Shown: positions 42,032 through 50,975, counted from the stretch's first letter. The stretch: 64,000 nt of DNA from Calditrichaceae bacterium (GCA_013360445.1 JABWBP010000018.1:62001-126000), one strand, 5' to 3'. Notes: a model not told the origin generated them from the sequence alone. Numbers and translations are program-made.

Positions 42032-42259
42032 TTACAAACCGAGTTCCTTCTTAGCTTCCTCCAATGATACCAACTCATCGGTCGGATCATTCAAGCGATC
42101 CAGGGCGATTTGAAGATCGACCAGTTCACTCAAATAGTATTCCAGGGCTTTTATCACGTGGAAACTCACCGGCCTTTCGGTTTCTTTGGCTACCGCGGCT
42201 AATTTTTTGACAATATCTTCAGGAACCCTGGCAGATATTGTCTGCATGGCATTTCGCAT
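42032..42259 (-). CDS. Ribbon-helix-helix antitoxin (RelB/CopG-like)
   Basis: A 75-residue protein with an N-terminal RHH segment (QTISARVPEDIVKKLAAVAKETERPVSFHVIKALEYYL) and an acidic C-terminus (TDELVSLEEAKKELGL) for toxin binding. ATG 42259 is preferred: GAGGAG lies seven bases upstream, and the longer frame begins without support. It would bind its own promoter in the 300-bp region upstream, which otherwise shows no genes. Confidence 0.9.
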   Translation of the reverse strand: MRNAMQTISARVPEDIVKKLAAVAKETERPVSFHVIKALEYYLSELVDLQIALDRLNDPTDELVSLEEAKKELGL

Positions 42260-42494
42260 GGTTTCTCCTCGGGTTAGGGTTGGGTTGGTCATTACGTTTT
42301 ACTGTATTTTGTGTCTATAGACATCCTCATATGTATTAATGAGTCATACACAGTTTACACTGTAAGATAAACAAGGCAACTACGTATGTCAAATGCATAT
42401 TTTTAGGCGATTGTAGTTTCCCGCGCGGAAGAGGAGGTTTTTTCCAGCCTGGAGCACATAGAGGCTATGCGCGGCCAGCCCTGCCCGGCGTCCA

Positions 42495-42523
42495 TAAAAA
42501 AGGCCGGGGGAATTCCCCGGCCT
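42495..42523 (-). terminator. Intrinsic terminator of the M16 protease operon
   Basis: On the minus strand the stem AGGCCGGGG/CCCCGGCCT with loop AATTC is followed by a run of T residues (A-run 42495-42501 on the plus strand). It lies about 45 bases after the stop of the second M16 gene. Confidence 0.8.
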
Positions 42524-42529
42524 CGCCAT

Positions 42530-42562
42530 AGACCTCAAAGGTTTCTAAAACCTTTGAGGTCT
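42530..42562. repeat. AGACCTCAAAGGTTT hairpin, copy 1
   Basis: AGACCTCAAAGGTTT (42530-42544) and AAACCTTTGAGGTCT (42548-42562) are perfect inverted copies around CTA. A near-identical hairpin is at 45582-45614, so the pair brackets the M16 protease operon exactly. Confidence 0.85.
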
Positions 42563-42565
42563 AAA

Positions 42566-44209
42566 TTACTGAAACGTATCCGCGGAATTCAGCACCCGCA
42601 CCATCTTCACGTTCAGCTTGTAATTGGCTACTTCCTCGTCTTCCTGCAATACCGTTTCCGGCAGGCCGGATTTGACCAGGTTGGAGTAGCTCATCGGGGA
42701 GGGCAGGTTGTCCACTAAGCTTTGCGCCAGCGGATCGGCTTCGCTCTGGTCGGTGACGATGGTGATGAACATGTTTTGGGTCTGCCAGTATTTCTTGATG
42801 GCATTGTTCACGTCCGCGAGGGTGAGTTTGGCTAACAGGGCGTCCAACTCCTTCAGATAATCCTTGCGCCCATAAAAACGGGAATCCATCAAATAGCCGA
42901 GCTGCTGCGCGGGGGTCTGGGCGTAGAGCTTGATGTAGCTGCGCAGGAAGGTGCGGGTGGCCTCGAAATCTTCCGCGCTCATGCCCTGCTCGATCAACTT
43001 ATCGATCTCCCGGATGGCCAGGCGCAGGGCAAAGTGGGCGTGCCCGATCTGAACGTCTGCCAGCTCCTCGTATTGCCGCTTCAACTGTTTGGCGATCTGC
43101 ACCGGGCGAATCCAGATGGAGAAGTAGTTAGAGGAGCGGGGAACGCCGGCGGGCGGCAATTGATAGGCGCTGCCGCTCTCGTACCATTCGATGTAAGTAT
43201 AATCCCCGTAATTCATGGAGCGGGTTTCGCGGATTTTCTGGTAAAGCTGGCCGTAGGATTTGCGGTGCTCGCCTAAGTACGAGTTGGCCACCATCAGGGC
43301 GGCGAAATCGTCATTGGCGCGGGTAAGGTTCAGGGGGAAGCCGGTATAGATCGCGGACCCGAAGGCGTTATCTTTGGCCACGATCTCCACGTTGATGCCC
43401 TCCGGCATATTCGCCTTGCCCGGGGCGGGAATTACCGGCTTTGCTGCGGAAAGCTGCTGCATGTCCGCTTTCAGCTTTTTTACGAAATCTTTGGGATAAT
43501 TGCCCGCCACCCCGATGGCCAGGTTGTTTCGGGTAAAGAAATTCCGGTAATGCTGCTTCACGTCCTCCAGTGTGATGCTCTTGACGCTAACGGATTTTCC
43601 CTGCTTCATGTGCTGGTAGTTGCTGCCGCGGAAGAGCAGGTCTTCCAACGCTTTTTTGCTGTACTCCTCGTCGGAAGAAGCGCGGATCACCTGGTCCACA
43701 TAATTCTGCTGATTCAGGATCACCCGGCTGAAATCGGATTCATTGAAGGCCGGGCTGAGCATCACGCTCTTCAAAATGGGATAAAATTCCTCCAGGAAAT
43801 CCCGCGGAACTTCGAAAGTGAAGATAGAAACCTCTTTATCCACAAACGAAGAATACTGCGCGGCCATGGGGAAAAGTTTATCCTGAATGTCGCTGTAACT
43901 CCACTCTTTGGTTCCACCCTGGGTAAGCAGGGAGGCGGTGGTAAAGGTCAGCCCTTCTTTTCCGGCGGGATCGCAGATGGAGCCGTTGCGGAACATCAGC
44001 TTGACCACCACCTTGTTGGATTTGGGCAGTTTCAGTTCCACGACTTCCTGCGCAAACAGGGAGCCGATCATCAACGCACTCAACAATAACACCTCCACGG
44101 CAAAAATTTGCCATCTTCCGGCAAAAAATTTTGCACTCTCTATTTTACATTTTTCATTTTTCACTTTGCATTTTCCTTCGCGGTTCATCCGGCTAACGTA
44201 GTTCGTCAT
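42566..44209 (-). CDS. M16 family peptidase subunit lacking the zinc motif
   Basis: A 547-residue secreted or lipid-associated M16 protein with an internal hydrophobic signal (VEVLLLSALMIGSLFAQ). Two M16 folds can be followed (for example SNKVVVKLMFRNGSICDPAGKEGLTFTTASLLTQGGTKEWSY), but HxxEH is missing, so it is the non-catalytic partner of the upstream M16 gene. It overlaps that gene by four bases. The first 40 codons before the signal include a stretch made from the AAGTGAAAAATG word repeat (44137-44176). The true start may be a GTG further in, just before the hydrophobic segment, rather than ATG 44209. It has been placed last in the operon before a terminator. Confidence 0.88.
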   Translation of the reverse strand: MTNYVSRMNREGKCKVKNEKCKIESAKFFAGRWQIFAVEVLLLSALMIGSLFAQEVVELKLPKSNKVVVKLMFRNGSICDPAGKEGLTFTTASLLTQGGTKEWSYSDIQDKLFPMAAQYSSFVDKEVSIFTFEVPRDFLEEFYPILKSVMLSPAFNESDFSRVILNQQNYVDQVIRASSDEEYSKKALEDLLFRGSNYQHMKQGKSVSVKSITLEDVKQHYRNFFTRNNLAIGVAGNYPKDFVKKLKADMQQLSAAKPVIPAPGKANMPEGINVEIVAKDNAFGSAIYTGFPLNLTRANDDFAALMVANSYLGEHRKSYGQLYQKIRETRSMNYGDYTYIEWYESGSAYQLPPAGVPRSSNYFSIWIRPVQIAKQLKRQYEELADVQIGHAHFALRLAIREIDKLIEQGMSAEDFEATRTFLRSYIKLYAQTPAQQLGYLMDSRFYGRKDYLKELDALLAKLTLADVNNAIKKYWQTQNMFITIVTDQSEADPLAQSLVDNLPSPMSYSNLVKSGLPETVLQEDEEVANYKLNVKMVRVLNSADTFQ

Positions 44210-45552
44210 TGTACACCTCCTTGCTCGTCCGCTGAAATGGTTGCAATGGTTAACCCGCCGGGCGTAAAATACTTGCCGGCGCTACGTTTGAGGTCCTCCA
44301 CGGTTACCTGGTCGTACAATGCGTACAGGCGGTTGATGCTCTCCGGGTCGCCGGTAAGTGAAATATAGTGGCACAGCGAATTGGCGATCTGGGAAGGATT
44401 GTCGATGCCCATGGCGAACTGGTATTTCAGGTGCGATTTGGTATTCGCCAGCACTTTTTCATCCACCCCCGCGGTTTTCACCTGCTCCAGGGTTTTGACG
44501 ATCTCGTCTTTCACGTACTGCATGTCCTCATTGTTGATCAGCGAGGCCTGGATGGAAAACAAATTCGGGTCCCGGGAATCGAACGCCCCGCCGCCGATGA
44601 AGCGGGCTTTTTGTTCTTCGATGACCAGCTTCTTATAAAGCGGCGAGGTTTCCCCGAACAGGATGGTAGCTAAAATATCCAGCGCCGGCATGTCGATTTC
44701 CCGGTCGTTGAAGGCCGGGCCTTTGTAATACAGTCCCAGGTAGGGGGGAATCTGGCCGTTTTGCAGGTGCACGAAACGGGTTTCGCTTTGCTGCGGCTCC
44801 CGGGGAACCTCCGCGCTATAGTCCCCCTTTTTCCAGGCGCCGAAATATTGCCCTGCCAGGGCGTTCACCCGCTCCGGGGTTACATCGCCCACCACCACCA
44901 CGGTGCAGTATTCCGGGCGGTAGTAGCGCTGGAAGAATTTCAAAGAGTACTCATACTGGTTGGGCATATCCAGAATGTCCTCTAAGAACCCCATGGTGGT
45001 GTGCTTGTAGGTGTGCACGTCGAAAGCGGTGTTTTGCAGCATCTCTTGCAGCTTGGCGTAGGGATTGGCGGTGTGGTTGGTGTATTCCCCTTTCACCGCC
45101 CCGGCTTCGGTCTTGAAATCGTGTTCGGAGTAGTTGAGGTTTTGAAAGCGGTCGGATTCCAGTTCGAACATCAATTCCAATTTCTCGGCGTTGCCGGTCA
45201 TGTGATAGACGGTGCGGTCCAGCGAGGTGTTGGCGTTGGCCGCTGCACCGATGGATTTCAGTACTTCGTTGTACTTCTCCTTGGAGTACTTTTCGGTGCC
45301 GCGGAACATCATGTGCTCGAAAAAGTGGGCGAATCCGGTCACCCCTTTTTCCACCTCGTTGCGCGACCCGGTGCGCACCACGATGTAAAACGCCGCCAGT
45401 CCGGGGCTGTCGTAGGGCACGGTGACCACGTTCAGGCCGTTGGGCAGGCGGTTCTGGTGGATCGGGTAGGGCAGAATCTTGCCGCTCTCGCCGAATCCCG
45501 CGGCGCTCGCCAGGAGCAGGGAAACTAAAGGCAGGCATAACAAGCGTTTCAT
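44206..45552 (-). CDS. M16 family zinc peptidase (catalytic subunit)
   Basis: A 448-residue pitrilysin-family peptidase with a signal peptide (MKRLLCLPLVSLLLASAAGFG), the inverted zinc motif HFFEH at residues 76-80, and the downstream glutamate in ELESDRFQNLNYSEHDFKTEAGAVKGEY. It would form a clam-shell with the inactive M16 partner encoded next, as in heterodimeric bacterial M16 peptidases. ATGA coupling and a GGAGG site for the downstream gene support equal expression. It is periplasmic or surface located. Confidence 0.94.
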   Translation of the reverse strand: MKRLLCLPLVSLLLASAAGFGESGKILPYPIHQNRLPNGLNVVTVPYDSPGLAAFYIVVRTGSRNEVEKGVTGFAHFFEHMMFRGTEKYSKEKYNEVLKSIGAAANANTSLDRTVYHMTGNAEKLELMFELESDRFQNLNYSEHDFKTEAGAVKGEYTNHTANPYAKLQEMLQNTAFDVHTYKHTTMGFLEDILDMPNQYEYSLKFFQRYYRPEYCTVVVVGDVTPERVNALAGQYFGAWKKGDYSAEVPREPQQSETRFVHLQNGQIPPYLGLYYKGPAFNDREIDMPALDILATILFGETSPLYKKLVIEEQKARFIGGGAFDSRDPNLFSIQASLINNEDMQYVKDEIVKTLEQVKTAGVDEKVLANTKSHLKYQFAMGIDNPSQIANSLCHYISLTGDPESINRLYALYDQVTVEDLKRSAGKYFTPGGLTIATISADEQGGVQ

Positions 45553-45581
45553 GGCTCTCCTCTGATTTAGTTTGTATGAAT

Positions 45582-45614
45582 AGACCTCAAAGGTTTTAGA
45601 AACCTCCGAGGTCT
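45582..45614. repeat. AGACCTCAAAGGTTT hairpin, copy 2
   Basis: AGACCTCAAAGGTTT pairs with AAACCTCCGAGGTCT (two mismatches) around a TAG-rich loop. It is the partner of the copy at 42530 on the other side of the M16 operon. The rest of the gap up to 45751 shows no gene. Confidence 0.75.
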
Positions 45615-45751
45615 GAGGGCTTATGAAAGAGGTCTCACTAAAGGCAGGCTAATATAAGCATTTCGATGGGAAAAGATTCGGGAAATTTAAAAAGTTGGCG
45701 CGAGACCAGGGGCGGTCTAATGTGTTTTTGAAGAGCCTCGCACCTTGCGCC

Positions 45752-45780
45752 TTGACTCCCACCGCGTAACAACTTACATT
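45752..45780 (+). promoter_or_regulatory. Candidate promoter of the PP2C regulator gene
   Basis: TTGACT (45752-45757) and TACATT (45775-45780) are spaced by 17 bases, 65 bases before the start codon at 45845. AAAGGA follows close to the start. Confidence 0.55.
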
Positions 45781-45844
45781 TCCGGGCGTATAAGAGCGTT
45801 GGCTGCTCGATCTTAAACGGTACTGGCTGTAAAGGAAACCCGGA

Positions 45845-48667
45845 ATGGCGTTTTTCGACAAACACCCCCAATTATTCCGTATTTTTTTCCTGCTCCTGGG
45901 CACGGTGTTGCTGGCGTTTGCAGCCATCAGCATTTACCGTTACGCCAGCTCCCTTACCGATGAAAATATTTTCCGCACCTCCCCCAGCAATCTTTACGTG
46001 AGCAAAGATATTCCCGGGAAAAGATTGGATTTCAGCGAGAACAAGCCCGATACGGCCGAGCGTTTTGTTTCCGGCGATTCCGTGAAAATCCATGACCTGG
46101 TGCTGGCGGTCAACAACAAACTGTTCGACACCGGCGAAGAAATTCAGCAGTATTTGAATAAATTCGAGGAAGACCGGGAAATCGAATTGGCGGTGTTCCG
46201 CCCCCATGCGGCGCGCGAATTTACCTACCTGGTGCGCAGCCGGGATATTCCGGATAGCGCTTTTCGCGCCATTCGCTCCTCGGTGTTCGTGTTGGACGTC
46301 ACCCCCAACGGCGCTTCCGACCGCGCCGGGTTGAAGGTGGGGGATTTGATCATCCGCATCAACGGGCAGCCTTTTAAGGATGCCCAGGAAGCCGACCGTA
46401 TCCTGCGCTTCGCCAAAATCGGCCTTTCCATCGCCTACGAGGTGCTTCGCGCCGGCCAGATCCTCACCCTGCAAGTCACCCTGGCGAAAGTGGGGATCCG
46501 AACGTCGATCCTGGTGCTGATTTTGTGCGGGTTGTTATACATGGGAACCGGTATTTTCGTGGCCCTTCGCCGGCCCCGTTTTCAGGCCGCCCGGTTGATC
46601 GGGTTCACTTTTCTGTTCATCGGCTTTTTTATGGCCGCGTTTATGCGCCGCGACCTGGAGCCGGATACCTTCAGCCTTGCCCGCGACTTTCTGCTGATAT
46701 TCTGCATTCTATTCACCATTCCCCTGATGTTGCACCTGGGACACTATTTTCCCATCGAACGCCCGGAATTGCTCAGCCGGAAATGGATTCGTTTCGGCGC
46801 TTATTTTATGACGCTCCTCTTTACCGGATTAAGCTGGTTTGGGGAAGAGCGTTTCTTCTTCATCGGCGTGGTAGTTTTACTCCTCTATGCCGCGGCGGTA
46901 AACCTCATATTTTACCGCAAATGCTCCAAAGAGTATAAAACCCTCAACCGGGCAATCCGCTATGCCTCGGCGCTGGTCGGGGCCGTCGTGGCGTTTTTTC
47001 TCATTCTGGTCTTTCTCTCGGACCCCAACGCCCGGCTGGGGTGGGCATTAAACGCCGGGTATATCGGAATTCCCCTGGCGCTCATCCCCATGGCCTATTT
47101 GTACACCATCGGCCATTATCGCCTGCTCGATCTGGACATCCGGGTGCGCCGCAATATTCAATACAACATCATCACCTTTGCCTGGGGAATCGCCATGCTG
47201 GTGGTGCTGTTCAAGGCGCTTTTTGTCCTCCCGGCATTGCGGTTCGATCTGCCGAACATCCAATTCAAACAGGCTTTTATCGAAATACTGGATACCCCCA
47301 TGGAAGCAGCCGAGCGGGCCATGATGGAAAAAGGGGTGGTGATTTTGTTGGGTATCGGGATCACCGTGGGGTTGTGGAAGATCCGCCGCGCCGGGCAGAA
47401 CCTGATCGACCGCCTGTTCGACCGCGGGGAATACGACTATCGCCGCGCCGCCGGGGAGTTGGCGGAAGTGATGTCCGCGCAGTTTACCATGGCCGGCCTG
47501 GCGGAGGGAATCGTGCAAAAATTAGCCGGTTTGATGTTCGTGAAGCAGGTGGGGATTATCTTTTTCCGCGACGAAAAAGCCTTATGTTGCAGCCGAATGC
47601 ACGGCGCCCCGCCGGACCGTTGGGAAACATTCTGCGCTTCGATCAATCGAAAAGTGATCGACCTTATCCAGAAAAACCGCGCCGATTTCCGGTTTACGGC
47701 GGAGTACCTCCCTGATGAAACCCGCGGGCATTTCCTGCAGCAGGGATTCCGCCATATCATCGCCATTCGCTCCAAGGAAAAGTTAGTGGGCGTGCTGTTG
47801 ATCGGGGAGAAGCGTTCCGAAACCCCCTTCCACAAAGAGGACCTCGCTTTTCTCTCCGCGGTGGCCCGGCAGGCTTCCGTGGCCATCGAAAATGCGTTCC
47901 TCTACGAAGAGCTGGCGGAGCAGCAGCGCCTGAAACACGAGCTGGATATCGCCCGGCGGATTCAGTTGGGATCCCTGCCGCAGCGCACCCCCACGGTGGA
48001 GGGATTAGACATCGCCGGCATCTCCATTCCCGCCCAGGAAGTGGGGGGAGATTATTTCGACTACCTCAACGGAACCGCCGACGAGTTGACCGTGATCGTG
48101 GGCGACGTGAGCGGCAAGGGCACTTCCGCGGCGCTGTACATGTCCAAGGTGCAGGGAATCATGCGCTCCCTGCACGATTTCGGGCTCTCCCCGCGGGATT
48201 TGTTCATTCGCGCCAATCAAATCCTGTTCAACGATCTGGAAAAAACCTCCTTTTTTACCGCGGTGGGCGCTTCGTTCCAGTCCCGGCAACGGAATTTGAT
48301 CTTAGCCCGCGCCGGGCACTCCCCGGTGTTTCATTACCAGGCCGAAACCGGGCAGGTGCGGGTGATTATCCCCAAAGGGATCGGGCTGGGGTTGGCGGAG
48401 TCGCACAAATTTGCCGCAGAGCTTAGCGAAGAGATAATCGGCTACCAACCGGGGGACGTGTTCCTGTTCATTACCGACGGCATTACCGAGGCGCACAGCA
48501 CCAGGGGAGAGGAGTTCGGGGAAGAGAACATTTTGAAAATCCTCCAAAACCAGAACGGCGCCAGCGCCAAGCGCATCCGCGACTCGATCATCGCTTCCGT
48601 CAACCACTTCACCGAGAACGCCCGCCAGCACGACGATTTGACCGTGGTGGTGGTGAAGGCGGTGTAA
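45845..48667 (+). CDS. PDZ-membrane-GAF-PP2C (SpoIIE/RsbU-type) phosphatase
   Basis: A 940-residue regulator with an unusual build. An N-terminal membrane helix (12-30) is followed by a periplasmic PDZ domain (about 120-205, VFVLDVTPNGASDRAGLKVGDLIIRINGQPF), a block of seven or so membrane helices (about 220-500), a GAF domain (about 545-690), and a C-terminal SpoIIE/PPM phosphatase domain. The phosphatase metal motifs are present: VGGDYFDYL, VGDVSGKGTSAALYMS, and FLFITDGITEAH. Such phosphatases control partner-switch anti-sigma antagonists; no partner genes are visible here. It stands alone before the tRNA genes. AAAGGA lies upstream of the ATG. Confidence 0.9.
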   Translation: MAFFDKHPQLFRIFFLLLGTVLLAFAAISIYRYASSLTDENIFRTSPSNLYVSKDIPGKRLDFSENKPDTAERFVSGDSVKIHDLVLAVNNKLFDTGEEIQQYLNKFEEDREIELAVFRPHAAREFTYLVRSRDIPDSAFRAIRSSVFVLDVTPNGASDRAGLKVGDLIIRINGQPFKDAQEADRILRFAKIGLSIAYEVLRAGQILTLQVTLAKVGIRTSILVLILCGLLYMGTGIFVALRRPRFQAARLIGFTFLFIGFFMAAFMRRDLEPDTFSLARDFLLIFCILFTIPLMLHLGHYFPIERPELLSRKWIRFGAYFMTLLFTGLSWFGEERFFFIGVVVLLLYAAAVNLIFYRKCSKEYKTLNRAIRYASALVGAVVAFFLILVFLSDPNARLGWALNAGYIGIPLALIPMAYLYTIGHYRLLDLDIRVRRNIQYNIITFAWGIAMLVVLFKALFVLPALRFDLPNIQFKQAFIEILDTPMEAAERAMMEKGVVILLGIGITVGLWKIRRAGQNLIDRLFDRGEYDYRRAAGELAEVMSAQFTMAGLAEGIVQKLAGLMFVKQVGIIFFRDEKALCCSRMHGAPPDRWETFCASINRKVIDLIQKNRADFRFTAEYLPDETRGHFLQQGFRHIIAIRSKEKLVGVLLIGEKRSETPFHKEDLAFLSAVARQASVAIENAFLYEELAEQQRLKHELDIARRIQLGSLPQRTPTVEGLDIAGISIPAQEVGGDYFDYLNGTADELTVIVGDVSGKGTSAALYMSKVQGIMRSLHDFGLSPRDLFIRANQILFNDLEKTSFFTAVGASFQSRQRNLILARAGHSPVFHYQAETGQVRVIIPKGIGLGLAESHKFAAELSEEIIGYQPGDVFLFITDGITEAHSTRGEEFGEENILKILQNQNGASAKRIRDSIIASVNHFTENARQHDDLTVVVVKAV

Positions 48668-48707
48668 GCGGCGGCTGCAAGGTGAGCAAAATTAAAAAAT
48701 CAACCTG

Positions 48708-48736
48708 TTGACAAGCGTACCTTTCCATATTATATT
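48708..48736 (+). promoter_or_regulatory. Promoter of the initiator tRNA gene
   Basis: TTGACA (48708-48713) and TATATT (48731-48736) are separated by 17 bases and lie 16 bases before the tRNA. It is a near-consensus vegetative promoter. Confidence 0.85.
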
Positions 48737-48751
48737 TGCACGCTTTTTGAT

Positions 48752-48825
<74 letters not shown>

Positions 48826-48830
48826 CTACG

Positions 48831-48896
48831 AAGTGGCAGTTGGCAGCGGCAGTAGCAATCAATAGGGATTGCCACTGTTACTGAAAACTGCCACTT
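48831..48896. repeat. Word hairpin between the two Met tRNA genes
   Basis: AAGTGGCAGTTGGCAG on the left and CTGAAAACTGCCACTT on the right are inverted copies; the words GGCAGC and GGCAGT repeat, and GCAATC/GATTGC closes the inner stem. It starts five bases after the initiator tRNA and could act in 3' processing or termination. Confidence 0.75.
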
Positions 48897-48934
48897 GTTA
48901 TCTAATACACGTTAAGCTTTAGCGTCAGAAAGAC

Positions 48935-49008
48935 GGCGGCATAGCTCAGTTGGTCAGAGCAGCGGAATCATAATCCGCGTGTCCGGGGTTCGAATCCCTG
49001 TGCCGCCA
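48935..49008 (+). tRNA. Elongator tRNA-Met (CAT anticodon)
   Basis: 74 bases. The acceptor GGCGGCA pairs perfectly with TGCCGCC, the discriminator is A, the anticodon stem is GCGGA/TCCGC and the loop ATCATAA carries CAT. The positions 4-69 and 5-68 are G-C, unlike the C-G pairs usual in tRNA-Ile2, so elongator Met is preferred. The CCA end is not encoded. Confidence 0.88.
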
Positions 49009-49028
49009 CTCCTTTTTTTCCGGGGGTT

Positions 49029-50423
49029 ATGAAGAATTCCCTCAAATATGCCTTCCTTGAGTTCGTCAATCGCCATCAATTGATTCTTCCGGGGCAAAAA
49101 GTGCTGACGGCGGTCAGCGGCGGGGTAGATTCGCTGGTGCTGCTGCACTTGCTGCAAGTCTGGCAACCCTATTTCAACCTGGCCATCGGGGTAGGGCATT
49201 TTAACCACCGCCTGCGCGGGAAAGCCGCGGACACGGACGAGCGGTTCGTGCGCTCCATCTGCGAACGCGCGGGAATTCCCTTCTTCGGCGGCCGCGGCGA
49301 CGTGAAATCATACGCCCGGCAGCACAAATTTTCGATAGAAGAAGCCGCCCGCAAGCTGCGCGAAGCATTCCTGGAAAATTGCCGCCGGGAGCAGGGCTAC
49401 GACGCCGTCGCCACCGGGCATAACCTTAACGACCAGGCCGAAACCCTGCTGATGCGCTTGCTCGCGGGGGCCGGGCCGGAAGGGCTGGCGGGCATTCGCC
49501 TGCGCCGGGAAGGATTTATCCGCCCCCTGCTGTTTGCCGAACGCGCACAGATCGAAGCCTACGCCGCCGCCCACCACATCGAATTCCGGGAAGACCGCTC
49601 CAACCGCGACGTGCGCATCCGGCGAAATAAAGTTCGCCATAAGCTGATCCCCTATCTGCAAAGGGAATTTCACCTGACCGATTTGAAACCGTTTCTGAAT
49701 TTGGCCTTAACCATGCAGGAGTGGCTTCCCCAATTATACCGGGAGGTAGAGCGGTTGTGGAAAGGAGCCGTGGAAGTGGAATCCGAAAATAAAATTCGGC
49801 TTGGAATAACTGCCTACACAGGGTATTTTTCACAGATTCAAATCAGGATACTGGAGCGTATCCTGGCGCAGTTGGCGGGAGCGGAGAGGCGGCTGACGTT
49901 CAACCAGTTCGCCGATTTTTCCGGGTGGATCCGGGAAGGAAAAGAAAGCAGCCGCTTTATGCTTCCCGGGGACATCGCCGCCGCCCGGGCGGAAGGCCAA
50001 CTGGTCTTTGAACCGGCGGCGAATTTTAAAAAAATCGAGGTGCAGCAGGATATTTTCCCCGATGATAGCTATGAGAACCGGGAATTAGGAATTCTCCTGC
50101 TCGCCAGCCTGGGAGAGAAGAAGGGGGTTCGATTGGGGAAACACCCCGGGGTAGAATACCTGGATGCGGATCGCTTGAAATTCCCCTTGCGCTTGCGCAA
50201 CTGGCGCCCGGGGGACCGTTTTCAGCCGCTGGGGATGGCGCATCCCAAAAAATTAAGCGATTTTTTAACCGATGAAGCGGCGCTGTTCCTGCCCCGGGAG
50301 CGGATGTTGGTGTTAGAGCACCACGGCGAGATCGTCTGGGTGGTGGGAAGCCGCATCAGCGAAAAATACAAGATCACTGAATCAACCGGGAAAGTTTTAA
50401 AACTGGAAGTTAAAAAGCTATGA
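49029..50423 (+). CDS. tilS: tRNA(Ile)-lysidine synthase TilS
   Basis: A 464-residue N-type ATP pyrophosphatase that converts C34 of tRNA-Ile(CAU) to lysidine. The P-loop SGGVDS (30-35) is intact, followed by VGHFNHRLRG, VATGHNLNDQAETLLMRL and RSNRDVRIRRNKVRHKLIPYL. The C-terminal TilS domain (GDRFQPLGMAHPKKLSDFLTDEA) is complete. It begins 20 bases after a CAT tRNA and overlaps the hpt gene by four bases. The order tilS-hpt-ftsH is widespread in bacteria. Confidence 0.95.
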   Translation: MKNSLKYAFLEFVNRHQLILPGQKVLTAVSGGVDSLVLLHLLQVWQPYFNLAIGVGHFNHRLRGKAADTDERFVRSICERAGIPFFGGRGDVKSYARQHKFSIEEAARKLREAFLENCRREQGYDAVATGHNLNDQAETLLMRLLAGAGPEGLAGIRLRREGFIRPLLFAERAQIEAYAAAHHIEFREDRSNRDVRIRRNKVRHKLIPYLQREFHLTDLKPFLNLALTMQEWLPQLYREVERLWKGAVEVESENKIRLGITAYTGYFSQIQIRILERILAQLAGAERRLTFNQFADFSGWIREGKESSRFMLPGDIAAARAEGQLVFEPAANFKKIEVQQDIFPDDSYENRELGILLLASLGEKKGVRLGKHPGVEYLDADRLKFPLRLRNWRPGDRFQPLGMAHPKKLSDFLTDEAALFLPRERMLVLEHHGEIVWVVGSRISEKYKITESTGKVLKLEVKKL

Positions 50424-50968
50424 AACCGACCGATTATGTGCAGATCGACAACCTGAAATTCAAGGTGCTGCTATCGGAAGAGCAAATTCAGAAAAGGGTG
50501 CGGGAATTGGGCGAGCAGATCTCCCGGGATTTCGAGGGCGCGGTGCCGATAATGGTGGGAGTGTTGAACGGCGGAGTGCTGTTCCTGGCGGACCTGATCC
50601 GCAGTCTTTCCATCGACTGCGAGATGGATTTCATCAAAATTTCCAGCTATGGTAACCAGCGGGTTTCTTCCGGGGAAATTACCATGATCAAGGATTTCAG
50701 CGCCGATTTGCACGGCCGCCACGTCATCGTCATCGAAGACATCGTCGATTCCGGCCTCTCCGTACAGTATTTGCAGCGCCGCATCCGCAATATGAAACCG
50801 GCCTCTTTGAAAATTGTATCATTACTGGTGAAAAAAGAAGCCTTCAAAGCCGACGTGAAAATAGACTACCTCGGCTTCGAAATCGAGAATAAATTTGTGA
50901 TCGGCTACGGGCTGGATTACAAGCAGTTGAAACGCAACGTGAACGCCATTTATCAACTGGTGGAATAG
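50420..50968 (+). CDS. hpt: Hypoxanthine phosphoribosyltransferase
   Basis: A 182-residue purine salvage enzyme converting hypoxanthine or guanine with PRPP to IMP or GMP. The PRPP loop HVIVIEDIVDSGLSVQYL (around residue 105) and the early loop VGVLNGGVLFLADLIR are intact, and VIGYGLDYKQLKRN is near the C-terminus. The ATGA overlap with tilS shows coupling. Length is standard. Confidence 0.95.
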   Translation: MKPTDYVQIDNLKFKVLLSEEQIQKRVRELGEQISRDFEGAVPIMVGVLNGGVLFLADLIRSLSIDCEMDFIKISSYGNQRVSSGEITMIKDFSADLHGRHVIVIEDIVDSGLSVQYLQRRIRNMKPASLKIVSLLVKKEAFKADVKIDYLGFEIENKFVIGYGLDYKQLKRNVNAIYQLVE

Positions 50969-50975
50969 TTAATTT

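Noticed and set aside
48935-49008. tRNA-Ile2 (lysidine-modified CAT tRNA) next to tilS
   Set aside because: Acceptor positions 4-69 and 5-68 are G-C rather than the C-G pairs usual for TilS substrates, and the GCGGAATCATAATCCGC anticodon arm matches elongator Met in related groups.
48954-49208. 84-residue minus-strand frame overlapping the elongator tRNA
   Set aside because: It is antisense to the tRNA and to the start of tilS; a familiar false call over tRNA genes.
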